Source: Cyclaneusma minus
Lineage: Eukaryota; Ascomycota; Leotiomycetes; Marthamycetales; Marthamycetaceae
NCBI GenBank assembly: GCA_037179335.1
Contig: JAKZHN010000004.1
Coordinates: 1,612,001 to 1,676,000, forward strand
Reading direction: 5' to 3'
Length of the DNA stretch: 64,000 bases
Shown: in pieces, positions 1 to 13,383 of the stretch
Layout of the letters: the number at the start of each line of letters is the position of its first letter
How positions within the stretch are numbered: position 1 is the stretch's first letter
Notes under the pieces: generated by a model
Databases searched by the model: none
The model's input: the letters and a program-made list of their open reading frames with translations, nothing else
Told to the model about the DNA's origin: nothing
Program-made: the position numbers and the translations under genes

Positions 1-9
1 CAAGTATTT

Positions 10-265
10 AATTTTAAGCTGAATTAGGGTTAATTTTAAAAAAATAATAGAAATATTGGCGGCAAATCTGGTTATAGGCTTTATTAAAATGAAATTTATA
101 GGGGTCGATTTGGTAAAGGTGGACTTTATAAAAGAAAAATCTTTTTTATAAAGCCCATTTTTATCAAATTAATCCCTATAAAATCCATTTTAGGAAAGCA
201 TATAATTAAAATTGCCATCAATATTTCCATTATCTTTTTAAATATAATAAAATCTAAATTCTTAT
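10..265. repeat. Imperfect fold-back (inverted) repeat at window edge
   Basis: Two arms of roughly 125 bp (about 10-135 and 140-265) are imperfect reverse complements around a 4-bp centre near 137. Matching blocks include ATTTATAGGGG against CCCTATAAAAT and GAAATATTGGCGGC against the complement of GCCATCAATATTTCC. Differences between the arms are mostly G/A or C/T, as expected if both decayed by RIP. The structure could be a MITE or the head-to-head ends of two elements. The left end may continue outside the window. Confidence 0.6.
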
Positions 266-3200
266 TTTTGTATTTTTATTTTATAAATTTAAAAAATCTA
301 TATCTAAATAATCCAAATTTAAACACACCAAATTCAAACCATCAAAATTTAAGCATTTCAAATTTAAAAAAAAGACAAATATAAAAATACAAATTTGGAT
401 TTTTTAAATCCGAAATAAAAATAAGCAAAAGTATAAATCTTATTTTTTTAAATTTAAAATAAAAATATAAATATATAAATTTAAAATAGCAATTAAATTC
501 TATATTAATATAAAACTAGATACCATTTACTAGCTATAAAATATATAAATAAATAGCGGTTATCTAACAAAGCAATTTAATCGTTATTAGTTTTCAGTTT
601 ATTTATTTTTTAAAGCCTATTTAATTTTTATTTCATTTTGAATAAATATTCGCGGAAATATAGGCTATTAATATAAATTAATGCATTTATAATTTTATTA
701 GCTATACGCTGCTTTTTATATAATCGCCCGCCATATAAAAAATTAATATTAATTGAGGCAGGCATTTTACCCTTTTTTATAATTCCGTTATTAGGCATTC
801 TCTTTTTCTCTTTTTCTTATTCTTTTTCTTATTTTATTTTTTATTTTTTTCCTTATTTTTTTTTAATACTTTTAAATATTTATTTGGCATTTTTCGCTAT
901 TATATAAAAATCGTTTATTATTAATATTATAGTTATTTTAAGCATTATAATATAATAAATAAATTAAAATATATTTTCTTATATAATTAATTTGGTTTTT
1001 AATATTAGCTTTCAAATTTTAATAATTTAGTTTTTAATTTATAATATCCCAGGTTTTTTAATAATTTAGCGTTTTAATCAATCTTTTTTTTAAAAAAATG
1101 ATAATAGCTTTAATGTTTTAAATTAATTGAAAATATAATTAAATATATTTAAATATAATAAATGCTTAAATAAAAATCTAAATACTTTAAATAAACAATT
1201 TTTAAATTTATTTTGTTTAATATTTAGCAATTTGTTTTTACGCTATATACCCCGAGCTTTATTTAATTTATAGCGTTTATAAAAAAATTATTAAAATCGC
1301 AATAATACCTATTTTATAAAATATCTCTTATATAAATTTGCATTTTTTTCTTTTTGCAATTTAAGCACCTTGGTATAATATTTGGCTTTAATAATAATTT
1401 ATAAGCTATTGCATAGATTTTTAATTAAGCGAAAAAAACGGCGATTTATTTTTTAATTTTAATTATTCCGCGATTGGTATAGACTTTTTGGAAAAAAATA
1501 TTAATTAAATAAATTAGAACTGGCTATTATTACCCTTTTTTTTTAATTTTAAATTTAATTTTATTAATTTTATTATTACGTTTTTTTTTAATTCTTTATT
1601 AGCCGCTTAAAAAATTAATGCCTAAATTTTTATTTAATATTTTTCAGCTTATTCCTAGGCTTAATTTAGAAATTTTTATTACTTTTATATATAATTTTAT
1701 TAAAATCCAAATTTATTATAGCCTTTTTGCATTTAAATTGTTTTTTTATTACCAGCCAATTAGCTTTTTATTATTCTTTTTCTTTTTTCCATTATTTTTT
1801 TTTATTTTCCAACCGCCGCCAATTCGCCGGTTTTTCATTATAAATATTAATTTTTCCTATAAATATTCCAATTTTTTTTAATTTATTTTTTATAAAAATC
1901 TATTATTAATTTATTTGGCCTGGCAAACTTCATTAAATATATATCTTTTTTATTAGCCTTTTTTTTATCTAGGCTAAAACGGCACTTTATATAATAATAA
2001 TAAAATTGCTTTTGGCGTTAATATTATTTAGATTCTTCTTTATTTTATTTTTTAATATCTTTTTTATAAAGCCTTTTCTTTTAATTGCCTTTAATATATT
2101 TCTTTTTTGCTTAAGCCTCATAAATTATTATGCGTTTTTTTTATATTTGCTTTTTTTGTTTTTATATTAGCTTTTAACACCGGTTTGCCTTTGCTTTTTT
2201 AAATATTAGCTAATTATTATAATTTAATAATATATAGCCAAATATATTATATTTATAATAAATATAAACTTTTTGCTTGCAAACTTATTTTTTTATAAAT
2301 GCGCTTTTTATTTAATATTTAAATCATTTTTTAATATTGGGAAAAGAATAATAATAATAAAATTAAAATCATTATAGAAAAATATAATTAATTATAAAGC
2401 TTTTTATAGCCGTTGTATATTAGATAAATTAAATTTAAGTTTTTAAAAAAGCGCTTTATATAATATATATAAGCCGCAATAATATAATAATAATTTCTTT
2501 TTTATAATATAAAATATAAATATTCCAATTTTTATAATTTAATAATATAGCTTTTTATTTTAAGATATAATATTATTATATAATTATTTAGATCAAAAAA
2601 TTGAATTATATATAATCTGGCTTATATATAACTTTAATATAGTTTATTTACCATAATTAAAAAAAGGTATAAAAATTTGTATTATTTTAAAATAAAAAGC
2701 AATTATAAATTTTATTTATAAACTTTAGCTAAAGCTTTTTTAATATTAGGAAAATAAATATATAATAGGCTTTTATTAATAGGTTATTATATAATTTAAC
2801 ATAATTATTTATATTAATTTTGTAACAATATTTTAAATTAAAATATCGGGTTCAAATATTATGCAAAATATATTGCAGCCTTGTTATTAAAGGTTTTTAG
2901 CGTTGTTATCCTGTTTTTAAAGCATTTTTTATTTTAAGCTTTTATAATTTACTAAAAACCTTTTTGTATATTTTTACTATATTTTATTTTTATATTACTG
3001 CATATATATTAATAATAATATAATATTTATATTTTAAATATATTATAAATTCTTTTTTTAATAATTAAATATATATTAAATATTGAGATTTTTATTAAAA
3101 AATAAGCTATTAAAGTTTTTAAGCTTTTAATTAATAAATATATATTTAAAAAAATTAATTAGCATTGATTTCTTTTGGGCTAAATATTTTATATTAAGAG

Positions 3201-5552
3201 CATATTATTCCTATTAGGATTTATATCAATATAAAATTAAAATTGTATTTTATAGGTAGTTTGAATATAAAGGCTTAAATTAATATATAAGCAATTATAT
3301 TTTATAATAATAATGAAATATTGCTAAAAGAAATTAAGTTTATAATTAAATTTATATTAAAATTGCAATAATTATTTTTTATATTCGGGCCTTTGATATA
3401 AAAAGCATTATTATATTATAAAATTTAATGTTTTTATTAAAGCCAATATTTTTAATGTTTTTAATATCGTTATTAATATGCTTTATTTATATTGCTTATT
3501 TAATTTGATTAGCTATATATAAATATTTAAAATAATCTAGAATCTTTTTACATTATATTGTTTTATTACTAAATATATTTTTTAAAATACCATTGCGGCC
3601 TTTTATAGCCTATTTGTATAAAATGCAATTGCTATTTTTAAATTGCTTAATAAATATTATTTATTTTGATTTTATTTCAAAATAATTTGCAATAACGAAT
3701 TTATTTTAGGGTTTTGAATATTTTATATTATTTAATTGCTTTTATTTAAAAATGAAAAATTAATTAAAATTGCAAATATATTTTTTAAACATTTTAATAA
3801 CTATTTCCTTGGTATTTTTGCTTTTATAAATATAAATGCTAAATTTGCAAAACTTATTATATATATATTTAAAAATATAATATTTGTTTTTTATATTGGA
3901 TTTAATAATACAAAATTCGAGCTTTTAATTAATAATATAATTATCAATAGCATCAATTGCAGTTTTATAATTAGGCTAAAAAAAGCCGAAATTAATAATT
4001 AAGGCAATAAATTCTATATTTAGAAAAAAAGATTTTATATTAAAAAAAGTAAAAAGATTTATATTAAAGCAATAAGCAATAATAAAAAGAATAATAACAA
4101 TAATGAAATATATTAGCGAATATTATATAATTAAATTATAATACTAATTAATAATTTATGTTATTAAGGGGCTATTTATTTAATATAAAATTTTCGTTTA
4201 TTTTAAGAATTAGCCGTTAATTCTAAAATCAAAAGGCTTTATATTAAAATATAAAATTATAATATTATTAAATTTAGAATTTAATATTTTGATTTTTAAT
4301 AGAAGGATTAAATATTAATTTAAATAATCGAAATTTTCATTCCGCTATATTATCAACATAATTCCCTTTATTTCAAAAAAGCATTGCTAAATAAATTAGA
4401 TATATTTAAAATTCTTAATATTAGTTTGAAAAAAACAAAAATAGGATTTTAAATTTAATATTATTTATAAGCTGCTAAGTTTTATTTTGATTATATAATA
4501 TAATTTTATTTTTATATTATTATTAAATTGCTTTTGCTTAATTCTTTTAATAATAAAAGCTCGACCAAATTATTTAATCCTTTAGTTTTAAAGCCAATTA
4601 CCGCGATTTTTGTATTAAATTAACTTTTCGATTAATTACCAATTATTATTATTCCGTTTTAATTAATATTTATCTTTAAATAATTTTAAATTAATATAAA
4701 TATAAAAATCTTATTCTAGCTTAAAAGAATTATTTCTACTGGGAAATTAATAATATTTAATAAAAACGAATTATTTAAATTTATTTAAAAATATATTATA
4801 TTTAAAATAAGGCTTTATTTTAAGATATTTATATTATAAACTTTTATAATACATTTATTATATATTTTAATTTCCCCGATAATTAGCCCAAAAATAGCTA
4901 TTTTTTAAAAAAATAAATTTGACGCATTAATATATATATTAACAAATTTAATAATGGCAAGCATAGCTTAAATAAAAAATACCATTCCAATTTAAGGATT
5001 TTATATATTGGTATTTTTGCCAATATTTTCGGAAAGCTTTATAATAATAAGAAAAGCTATAAAACATACTATAAATATATTAAAAAAAGATTTTATAAAA
5101 ATTATTATTATTTACCAGGTAAATTTATTAAGAAAACATAAATTATATAATTTTTATTTAAAATTAGGCAATTATTAAAAGTATAAGCCTTTTAAAATAC
5201 TTTTATTACCGCTTATTAAATCTAATTGCCAAATTTTGCAAAATAATAAAACTAACGATTTTAAAAATAATCTTAATAATAAAAGCAATATTAATAAAGG
5301 TAATAATGGTTAAATTAAAAAAAAGAAATCTATTATTAGCTTTAATAGACTTTTGGTAAATTACTATTGAATTCTTTTGGTTGAAGCTACTATTAATTTA
5401 TTTATATAATATTTTAAATAACGTCCGCTATAAAATATCGGCCAAATAACCAATTATATATCTCTTTTATTTTTATTTATTGGCCTTGTAATTTATTTAG
5501 CAATTTATACAAATTTAAAAACCGGAGGCAAAACGCTATAAATATAATATTT
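266..5552. other. RIP-degraded AT-rich DNA, no intact gene
   Basis: The stretch is almost entirely A/T, with stop codons in every frame and only short accidental open frames. An 88-codon open stretch at 3736-4002 on the plus strand has no family I recognise. The composition matches the transposon-bearing blocks further on, so I read it as old repeat DNA whose identity is lost. No RNA gene or regulatory site was seen. Confidence 0.6.
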
Positions 5553-6382
5553 ATGCTAATAAAAAATATAAAGCAATTATATAAAAATATTAAAAAATTG
5601 CAGTCAACGGTAATTAATTATAAAAAAACAATTAAGCTTAAAAATAAAGCCTTCAAGGCTTTAGCCAAAAAGAATTTAATAAAATATACTATAAAATTTA
5701 AAAATAATTTTATTAATGCCAAAATGCAAATTAATCCCAAAAATAATAAAATTAAATAATTGGCCACCAATTTTATTGCTATTAAAAATTAGCATTTATA
5801 CAAAATAAATCAATTTAAAATTGATTTGGTAAATAAAAATAATATAATTATAAGCAAAAATAATAAGATTAAATAATTGGCTATCAATTTCGCTATTAAT
5901 GAAAATTAGCATTTACGCGAAACAAATTAATTTAAAATCGATTTAGCAAATAAAAATAATATAATTGTAAGTAAGGATAATAAGATTAAATAATTGGCCA
6001 TTAATTTTATTATTATTAAAAACTAATATTTATACAAAATAAACGAATTTAATATTAATTTGGTAAATAAAAATAATACAATTATAAGCTTAAAATTTAA
6101 AATTGCTAATTTCTAAATCAAAAATATAAAATTAATTTATAAATTTAATATCGCAAAAAACAATTTAGCAAATAGAAAAATAATTTGCAATTAAAAAACG
6201 CAAAAAATATTTATTTAAATTCATTGCTTAATAAATTTCTAGACGCCATTTATAGTATTAATATTAATTATTTTAAAATGCTAATTATTAATATTTTCAA
6301 TTTTAATAATACAAAAAAAGCTAATTATGCTTTTGCTTGCTTTAATTGGCTTATAAAGCGATTTTCTATATTTAAAATTTAA
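5553..6382 (+). pseudogene. Decayed retrotransposon gag-like ORF with 39-aa repeats
   Basis: An open stretch starts with ATG at 5553 and runs 68 codons: lysine-rich, coiled-coil-like, with many IK/LK repeats. The same frame continues past in-frame TAA/TAG codons through three 117-bp repeats. A further stretch at 6185-6382 contains NKFLDAIYSI and, about 25 residues on, ANYAFACFNWLIKRFS. This vaguely resembles the FLDxIY...F..FxxEFxRL layout of fungal LTR-retrotransposon Gag proteins. Many Lys and Asn codons (AAA, AAT) may be RIP products of Glu and Asp codons, and the stops of Gln or Trp codons. The Gag reading is an inference; no zinc knuckle or protease was found nearby. Confidence 0.35.
5741..6091 (+). 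repeat. Three tandem copies of a 117-bp (39-codon) unit
   Basis: The block ATTAAATAATTGG recurs at 5751, 5868 and 5985, giving an exact 117-bp period, and the whole unit follows each time. Because 117 is divisible by three, the repeat keeps the frame of the decayed ORF that starts at 5553, so it was probably a 39-residue protein repeat. A stop codon sits at the same place (before LA.NF) in each copy. The stop therefore either predates the duplication or was made three times at one RIP-prone codon. Confidence 0.75.
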
Positions 6383-9300
6383 TACAATTGCAATTAAGCT
6401 TGATATAATTGCAATTAAAAAAAATGCAGTTTTTAAAAGGGATTTAAATATATAAAGCTAATTGGCTTTATTTTTTATATTAAAAAAATTAGAAAAAATT
6501 AAAAATATAAAAGAAATAATAAAATAAGAAAAATATATAAAAAGAAACTAAATAAAGCGTATAATATTATTAATATAAAATTTAATAAATTAATAAAAAC
6601 AAAATACTAGCTAAATTAAATATATTAGAAAATTAAATAATTAAAAATTTGGCAAAGAATTTTAAGCGTTTTAATATTATTAAAAAGCAATCGAATAAGG
6701 CTGCAAAGCTTAAATTGCAATAATAAAAAAAGGTTAAAATAGCGCAAATATAATATAAAAATGCAAAATAGCGCAATAAATATAGGAAATTGGGTTTTAT
6801 TATTATTTAATAATTATCTAAAATTATATTAAAATATTACTTTAATATATATTTAAATACTCCAAATTTTGCAAAAATACCGCTTGCAAAAAAACAGAAA
6901 AAATAATGCGCCGTTTATTTGCGGTTTTAAAAGTTCAAATTAAATATATTAATATTATTATTAATAATTTATTATTATTATTATTGCCTATTATTATAAT
7001 ATGTATTATTTAGGTTTTTTTTCTTTTTTCTTTTATTAATAAATTGCGTTTACATATATAAATGCTTTTAAAAGTAATTTATAAAATGCTAAAATATAAA
7101 AATTAGAATTGCAAATATACTTTTTTCCTTTAATGGACTTTTATTACAATATTAAATATAGTAATAATTATAGCTATAATTATAGCAAAGTTTCAAAAAT
7201 ATGGATATTAAATTAACGCTTAATTTATTTTAATAGATTTGCTATTTATTTATAATATTTAAATTTGCGATTTTTAAATTTGCGATTTTTAAATATATCA
7301 TATTTTAATTTCTGTTTTTTAAATTTATATTTTTTATATTAGCGGTCTATTGCAAATTTATAATATTTAAATTTGAGTTTTTAAACCGGCAATAAATTAT
7401 AAACTTTAATATTATAAATTAATACTTAAATTTTTTTATATTATTTATATATAAAGAATATTAATAAAAAATTGGAAGTTATAAATTCTAAATTAAAATT
7501 TGCTTATTTTTAAAAATAAAGGCTAGAAAGAATTTTATATCTTGGGGTTATTTTAAAAATAAAATTTTAATAATAGTAAAAAAGAATTAATAATACAAAT
7601 ATTTTTATTGCATAATATTATAAGTTTTTTTCTTTACAAATATTTTGTTTTTTCTTTATTTTATATTAATTTAATTAATTTTAAGAATGGTTTTTTTATA
7701 TAATTGTTTAAAACAATAGCTTTTAAAGTATTATTTTAATAATTGAAAATAACGATTTTTAATATTTTTGCATTTCGAAATTAGGCTTTAATTCCGAAAT
7801 ACAAAAAATTGTTTATAATTAAAGCTAGGTATAAAACTACAATTCTTTTTTGCTAATTATATAAGTTAAAATATAAAATACCCAAATTAAAATGCCTTGC
7901 TTAAATATATTAAATTATTATTATTTGCCCCTAATTTAAAATTTCGGGATTATTTTAATTTCAAAATTATAATAATAGGGTTATTTTAGGTATTTGCCGT
8001 AATAAAAATATAAAAAAAATAAAGGATTTTAAATAAATATATAATAATTATTCCGAATATTATAATATAATATATATAAATTAATAAAAATAATAAATCT
8101 AATATTAGATTTAATAAATTTAGCTAAGGATTTTTAAACTTTTATTATTTAAAAATTATAAATTAATTTAAATATATAAGCAATTAAAATTTTTAGCACT
8201 AATAGCTTTTATACCCTTTTTACGCTTATAGGCTATTTTAAAATAGCTATTTATATTAATTAAAAAGTTCCAATTAATAGCTAAACAGCCTGCAATTTTC
8301 TAATAAACCTTATATTTATAAATTTGTATTTTAGCTATAAAGCCATTTTTTAAAATTTCGGAATTTATAATATTTATAATCCCCTAAAAGCGTATAGAAA
8401 TAATATTATATATTTTTTTTAATTTTTAATTTTAAAGGCCGGCTTTATTAAACAACCAATAAAATACAGTTTAATGATAAGGAATTTTAATTTTTATTAT
8501 TTGCTATAAAACCAAACAAAAATATTTATTCTATATAAATATTTCTATATTTTAACGGCTATTATAAAGCGCTATTTATACCGGCTTTTAATGTTTTTAA
8601 ATATAATTATATTTAATATTAAAAACTTAAGAAAAATTATAAATTTTATCTTATTTATTTAAAAAATAGCAAGTATATTACTGCGCTATTAAATTCGCCA
8701 AAATCTAAATTTTCTTTTAAGTACCTGTTATTAAAAACTAAATTAAAGCTTTATATATTTTAAACTTTTTATCCTTTAAAAAAAGCGTGGAAAAGAATTA
8801 ATTTGCTAGTTTTTAAAAAGCTGTTTTTAAATTATCCAATTTTTATGAATAATTTAGCCGAGTTTAATATTAAAAACAATATTAATAATAGGATTTTTAA
8901 ATTGCTAAAAATAATTAATTTAGCAAAAGCAAAATCAATATTATAAACAAGGCTAAAAAATAATATAAAATATAATAGAATTCCAAATGCAATTAAGCAA
9001 TTAAATGTATTAGAAAATTGTAAAAAGGGGTTTTTTTTATTTATTTACGTATAAGCAAGCTAAGAAAACTAGCAAAAAATAAATAATAGGGCTAAAATAA
9101 TTATTTGAAAAGTCGATTTTTATAAAACCTTTTACAATTTTAGTCTTTTTTGGAAATTTGAAAAATAAATAAAAATAAAAAGCTATATTTTCCTTAATTC
9201 CTTAAAATTTCTATTATTGCAATATTAAAACTTGTTTTTAGCAATCAATTTTTAAAATAATTATAAAATTCTTAATTCTTTTTTAGCTAATTTAATAAAT

Positions 9301-11429
9301 TTAAAAAAGTATTGATACTTTTTAAAGCTTTTAAAAAACAATTGAAAAAATATAAATTGGGATAGTAAATTCTTTTTTTGCAAGCAGAAATCCTATAAAA
9401 CTGCCGGACTATCCAATATTTTATTTTATATTTAAAAAGCTATATTGCCAATAGTTAAAATATATATTTAAATCTTTTTATAGCCTACTTAAAATAAAGT
9501 TATTATTTAAACCGGTTTAAAATTGCCTGTATAATGGCTTTTTAAAAGCTAGATAAAAAGAACTATATTATATTTGCAGCTTATAAATTAATAGCCTTTT
9601 TAAATATTTTAAAAAAAGATTTTCAAAAATTAATGGCTAAAAAATTATTTATCCTAGCTAAATAATATATTTTGCTTTCTTTTTAATAAATATAAAGCAG
9701 GAGTAAAAAAGGCATTTATATAATATTGAAGCTATTAATTAGCTAGATTTATAAAATTTAAAATCGTAATTTATAATAAATAGCATTAGTTTTTAGCTTT
9801 AATATTTTAAAAGCTTTTAATAATATTTTTTACAAAAGACTTATTTATATTTTAAATAATAAAAGAATTCCGGCGTATTTTTGAAAATAGGTCCAAAGCC
9901 TTTTATTAAACCGCAAAATTATTTTTAATATTAATAATAGAAAATAGAAAATATTTAAAATTAATATCAATATGTTTTAGGGATTTTTAATTTTTTTTGC
10001 TTCTTTTTTTAATTTAAAATTTCTTTGTATCTATAATTCGTTATATAAATTAATTATAACTTTTGGCTTTATTAACAATATTAATATATTGGTATAAAGC
10101 CAGTTAATTTTTCTAAATAAACGGGTTTTAAAAAGAATTTATTAAAATATTTTAAATTGGGCGATAAAATACAAAGCTATTTTTATTTCCCAAAAATACA
10201 AATTTATATATTTTTCCAAATAAATTATATGCAAAAATATATATTATAGGGTCCAAATTAATAATAATATTATTGCTTTAAGAAAATAAATGCGTACTTT
10301 AGGCTTTTAATTAAATTTCAAATTTAAATAAAAGCCCTATTTTAAATATGGATTATAAAAGTTTTTTGCCTAATTTTAAGCAATATTTAGGCTTATAAAA
10401 TTAATATAAGAAGTATTATTAAATAAAGGCTATACAATATATCTAGCAATAATAAAATTAGCTATAATTTATAAGGCATTAATTATATATATACCAAAAA
10501 ACAGCAATAAATCTTTTATTAAACCAAGCTATTTATAGCCGTTAATTATTAAATAAAATAGTGCTTTTGAATTACTAATAAAAGTATTTAAAGCTATTTT
10601 TATTAGGCTATTAAAGGTTAAGGCAGAAATTGCCTTTTTTCCTTTTTATATAAATTTATTAATTGCTAAAAAATAATATAAAATACCAAATTATATTTGT
10701 AAGAAATTAAAAAATGCTATTAAAAAACTAGCCCGCCAAAAACCGTTATTAGCAGCCAAATAAGAATAATTTAAAAGGTTATTATTAAATTTATTAATTA
10801 ATAATTAGATTTATTAAGCAATATAATACAAAATTGCCAAATTAAATTTATTGGAGAAATTAAAATTAGCCACGATTTTGGCCAATTAAAAAAATAAAAA
10901 TAAAGGCCTATTTTTTAATATAAACCGATTTACAATTAACTAAAAAAGTAAAAACCAGCTTTATTACAGCTGGTAAAAAAAAAGAAAAAATATACAAATT
11001 TGGTTTTATTTAAATAATGCATTTCCATTTATAGCAGAAATAAAATATTGCTTAATTATTCCAGCCTTTTTAATATTTTTTCTAGCTTTTAGTATTTCTT
11101 AGCAATATAATTTAAAATAGAAAAAGTTGAATTTAGATTTTTTTTTGCAAAGTATAAACTTTTAAACTATATATTTAAATGCCTATACAAATACTTTTAC
11201 CAAATAGCTAAATATATTTTAACCCAATACAATTATTATAATCCAAGCCCTTTATACTAAAAGCTTTATTTTACCAATTATTAAAATATAGTTATTATTA
11301 AAAAAGGCTTAAAGGCTATTATTAAATGGATTTTCTTTAAGAACATACTAAAATGATTTATTTTAATTAATTCGATTTTAAAAGCTATAAATAATAATAC
11401 AAAATACCGGAAATAATTAGCAATTAAAA
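6383..11429. other. RIP-degraded AT-rich DNA, no gene recognised
   Basis: About 5 kb of AT-rich sequence without an open frame of useful length. Some slightly GC-richer words (around 8,430, 9,060, 10,730 and 10,970) suggest buried element edges. I could not assign an element family on either strand. Confidence 0.55.
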
Positions 11430-11434
11430 CTAGG
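11430..11434. repeat. Target-site duplication (CTAGG), left copy
   Basis: CTAGG directly precedes the TGTCACACGG start of the 5' LTR. The same five bases follow the 3' LTR at 19943-19947. Five-base duplications are normal for Ty3/Gypsy integration. Confidence 0.75.
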
Positions 11435-11660
11435 TGTCACACGGGGCCGAGAAGGGCGCCCTGCAGGCACTCTATAAGGTACATGCGCTAAAAATGTGCA
11501 AAAAGTAAGCATTGCTTATTAAAAAAGCTAAGTAAAGCTTTTAATATATAATATTTAAATATTGCTATTTTTATTTAAGAAAAGAAATAGCTATTTTTAT
11601 AGCTAAAAATATATATATAATATATTTTTATTTATGAATTTATTTTTAATTCTTATAATA
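11435..11660 (+). repeat. 5' LTR of Gypsy copy 1
   Basis: Begins TGTCACACGGGGCCGAG and keeps about 50 GC-rich bases, including GGGCGCCCTGC, before turning AT-rich. It matches 57475-57698 (reverse complement) closely in that GC-rich head, and 19718-19942 throughout, allowing for C-to-T and G-to-A changes. The end is TATAATA, probably from a terminal CA changed to TA. Confidence 0.85.
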
Positions 11661-13383
11661 AAATAAATGTTTTTATTTTAAAAAATAATAATTTGGCAAA
11701 ATAATAATTATTTAATTTATTAGCTGCAAATTTAGCAATATTTCTATTTATAAAAAGTTTATTGAAAGTTTAAAAATTAATTTCGCTTAATTTTAAATAA
11801 ATTTAATATTAATAGAAATATTAGTAAAATTTATATATTAAATTAAAAAATTGCATTCAATAAAAATAATAATAAATTTATTAATAATATTAATAAAAAT
11901 GCTGCTAATATTAATAATTAAAAGCAATTTAAATTTTCTTTTGCTTTAAATCAAAAATTATTTAATAGCTTTTTTCAGCCAAATAGCCAATTTATTAATA
12001 CAAATTAGCCTGGGCAAATTTAAAATTAAAACGCTTTAGCCAAAAATACAAGCATATTGCGCAAAAGCAAAATTAATTAAATTTCTACTTTCGCTCCCGC
12101 TTTCGCTTTTAATTTAATTTAAATTAAATTTAAATTAAATTTTGATAATTTTGCGGCTTTTTAATAAATTATTTAATGATTTTTGATTTTTAAAAAAAAT
12201 TGCAAAATTGCAAATTGAAATTGCAATTTTTATTTGCAAATATAATTTATTTGGCTTTAATTTCAATAATAAGCAATTATTTGCCAAAAAAAATTATATA
12301 CCTAAAAATCCTTATATGCTAAATAAAACTATATTATATATATAATATATATAAATATTATAAATAATTTAATTGTTTATAAAATTATTTTAATATGCAA
12401 ATTTGTTTTTCTTAGAAAATAACATAATTTATATTTATTATATTTTAATTGCATGTAAAAGCTATATATATATTATATAATAATATTATTAAAAAAATTA
12501 TAAAAAAAAGATATTAAATGCAATAAATGTAAAGCAATAATATATATTATATATGTTAAATTAATTTATTAAATCTTTTTTTAAAAAAAAGTAATAATCC
12601 GAAACTTCTATTGCAAAATAAGAATCTTATTTCTTTATATAAAAACTTTTTTTTTATATGTTTTAATAATTTTTTTTTTTTAAATTTTGCAATAATATTA
12701 GATAAAGGTTTATTTTTAAATAAAGCAAATAATTATAAATTAATATATAATATATATTTAATATAGCCAAGAAAATCAAGTGCAAAAATATATTTAATTT
12801 AAAATTTAAAATTTAAAATATATTTAATATAACTAATTTAAAAAAATGTTATAATAATTATAATAAATTATAAAATCCATATAATATTTCAAGTAATAAT
12901 GCAATAATTTAACATTAGCCCAATTATAAAAATAAAAAAACAAATATTATTAAATTAAGAATTAATAGCGCGGCCAAAATTGATATTAATTTGTCTTATA
13001 TTTTAATTGTAATTTTAATAATTATAGCCTATTTAATTGCATTTATAAGAAAAAATATATTAAGATTGCCAAAAATCAAAATATAAAGCCTGCGAATATA
13101 AATAGCCTAATAATAAAATATACATTTGAAATAATAATAATTTTAGTAATTATCAAAAAAAGCCAATTATATAAAAATAGCTTTAATTATAATTAAAATT
13201 ATAATAATTATAATTAAAATACATATAGTTATTTTTTTTTGCAAAACTTGCAAATAAAACCCCTAATTCTATAAATTACAAATATAAATATAATAATTTA
13301 AAAGAAATTGCTAATAATTATTTAATTTAATAATTCCCCTATAAAACAAAAATATATAATAATCAATTGCTTAATTATAATTA

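Noticed and set aside
1618..1881. 87-codon Phe/Ile-rich frame as a membrane protein
   Set aside because: T-rich sequence read as Phe codons; the composition alone explains it.
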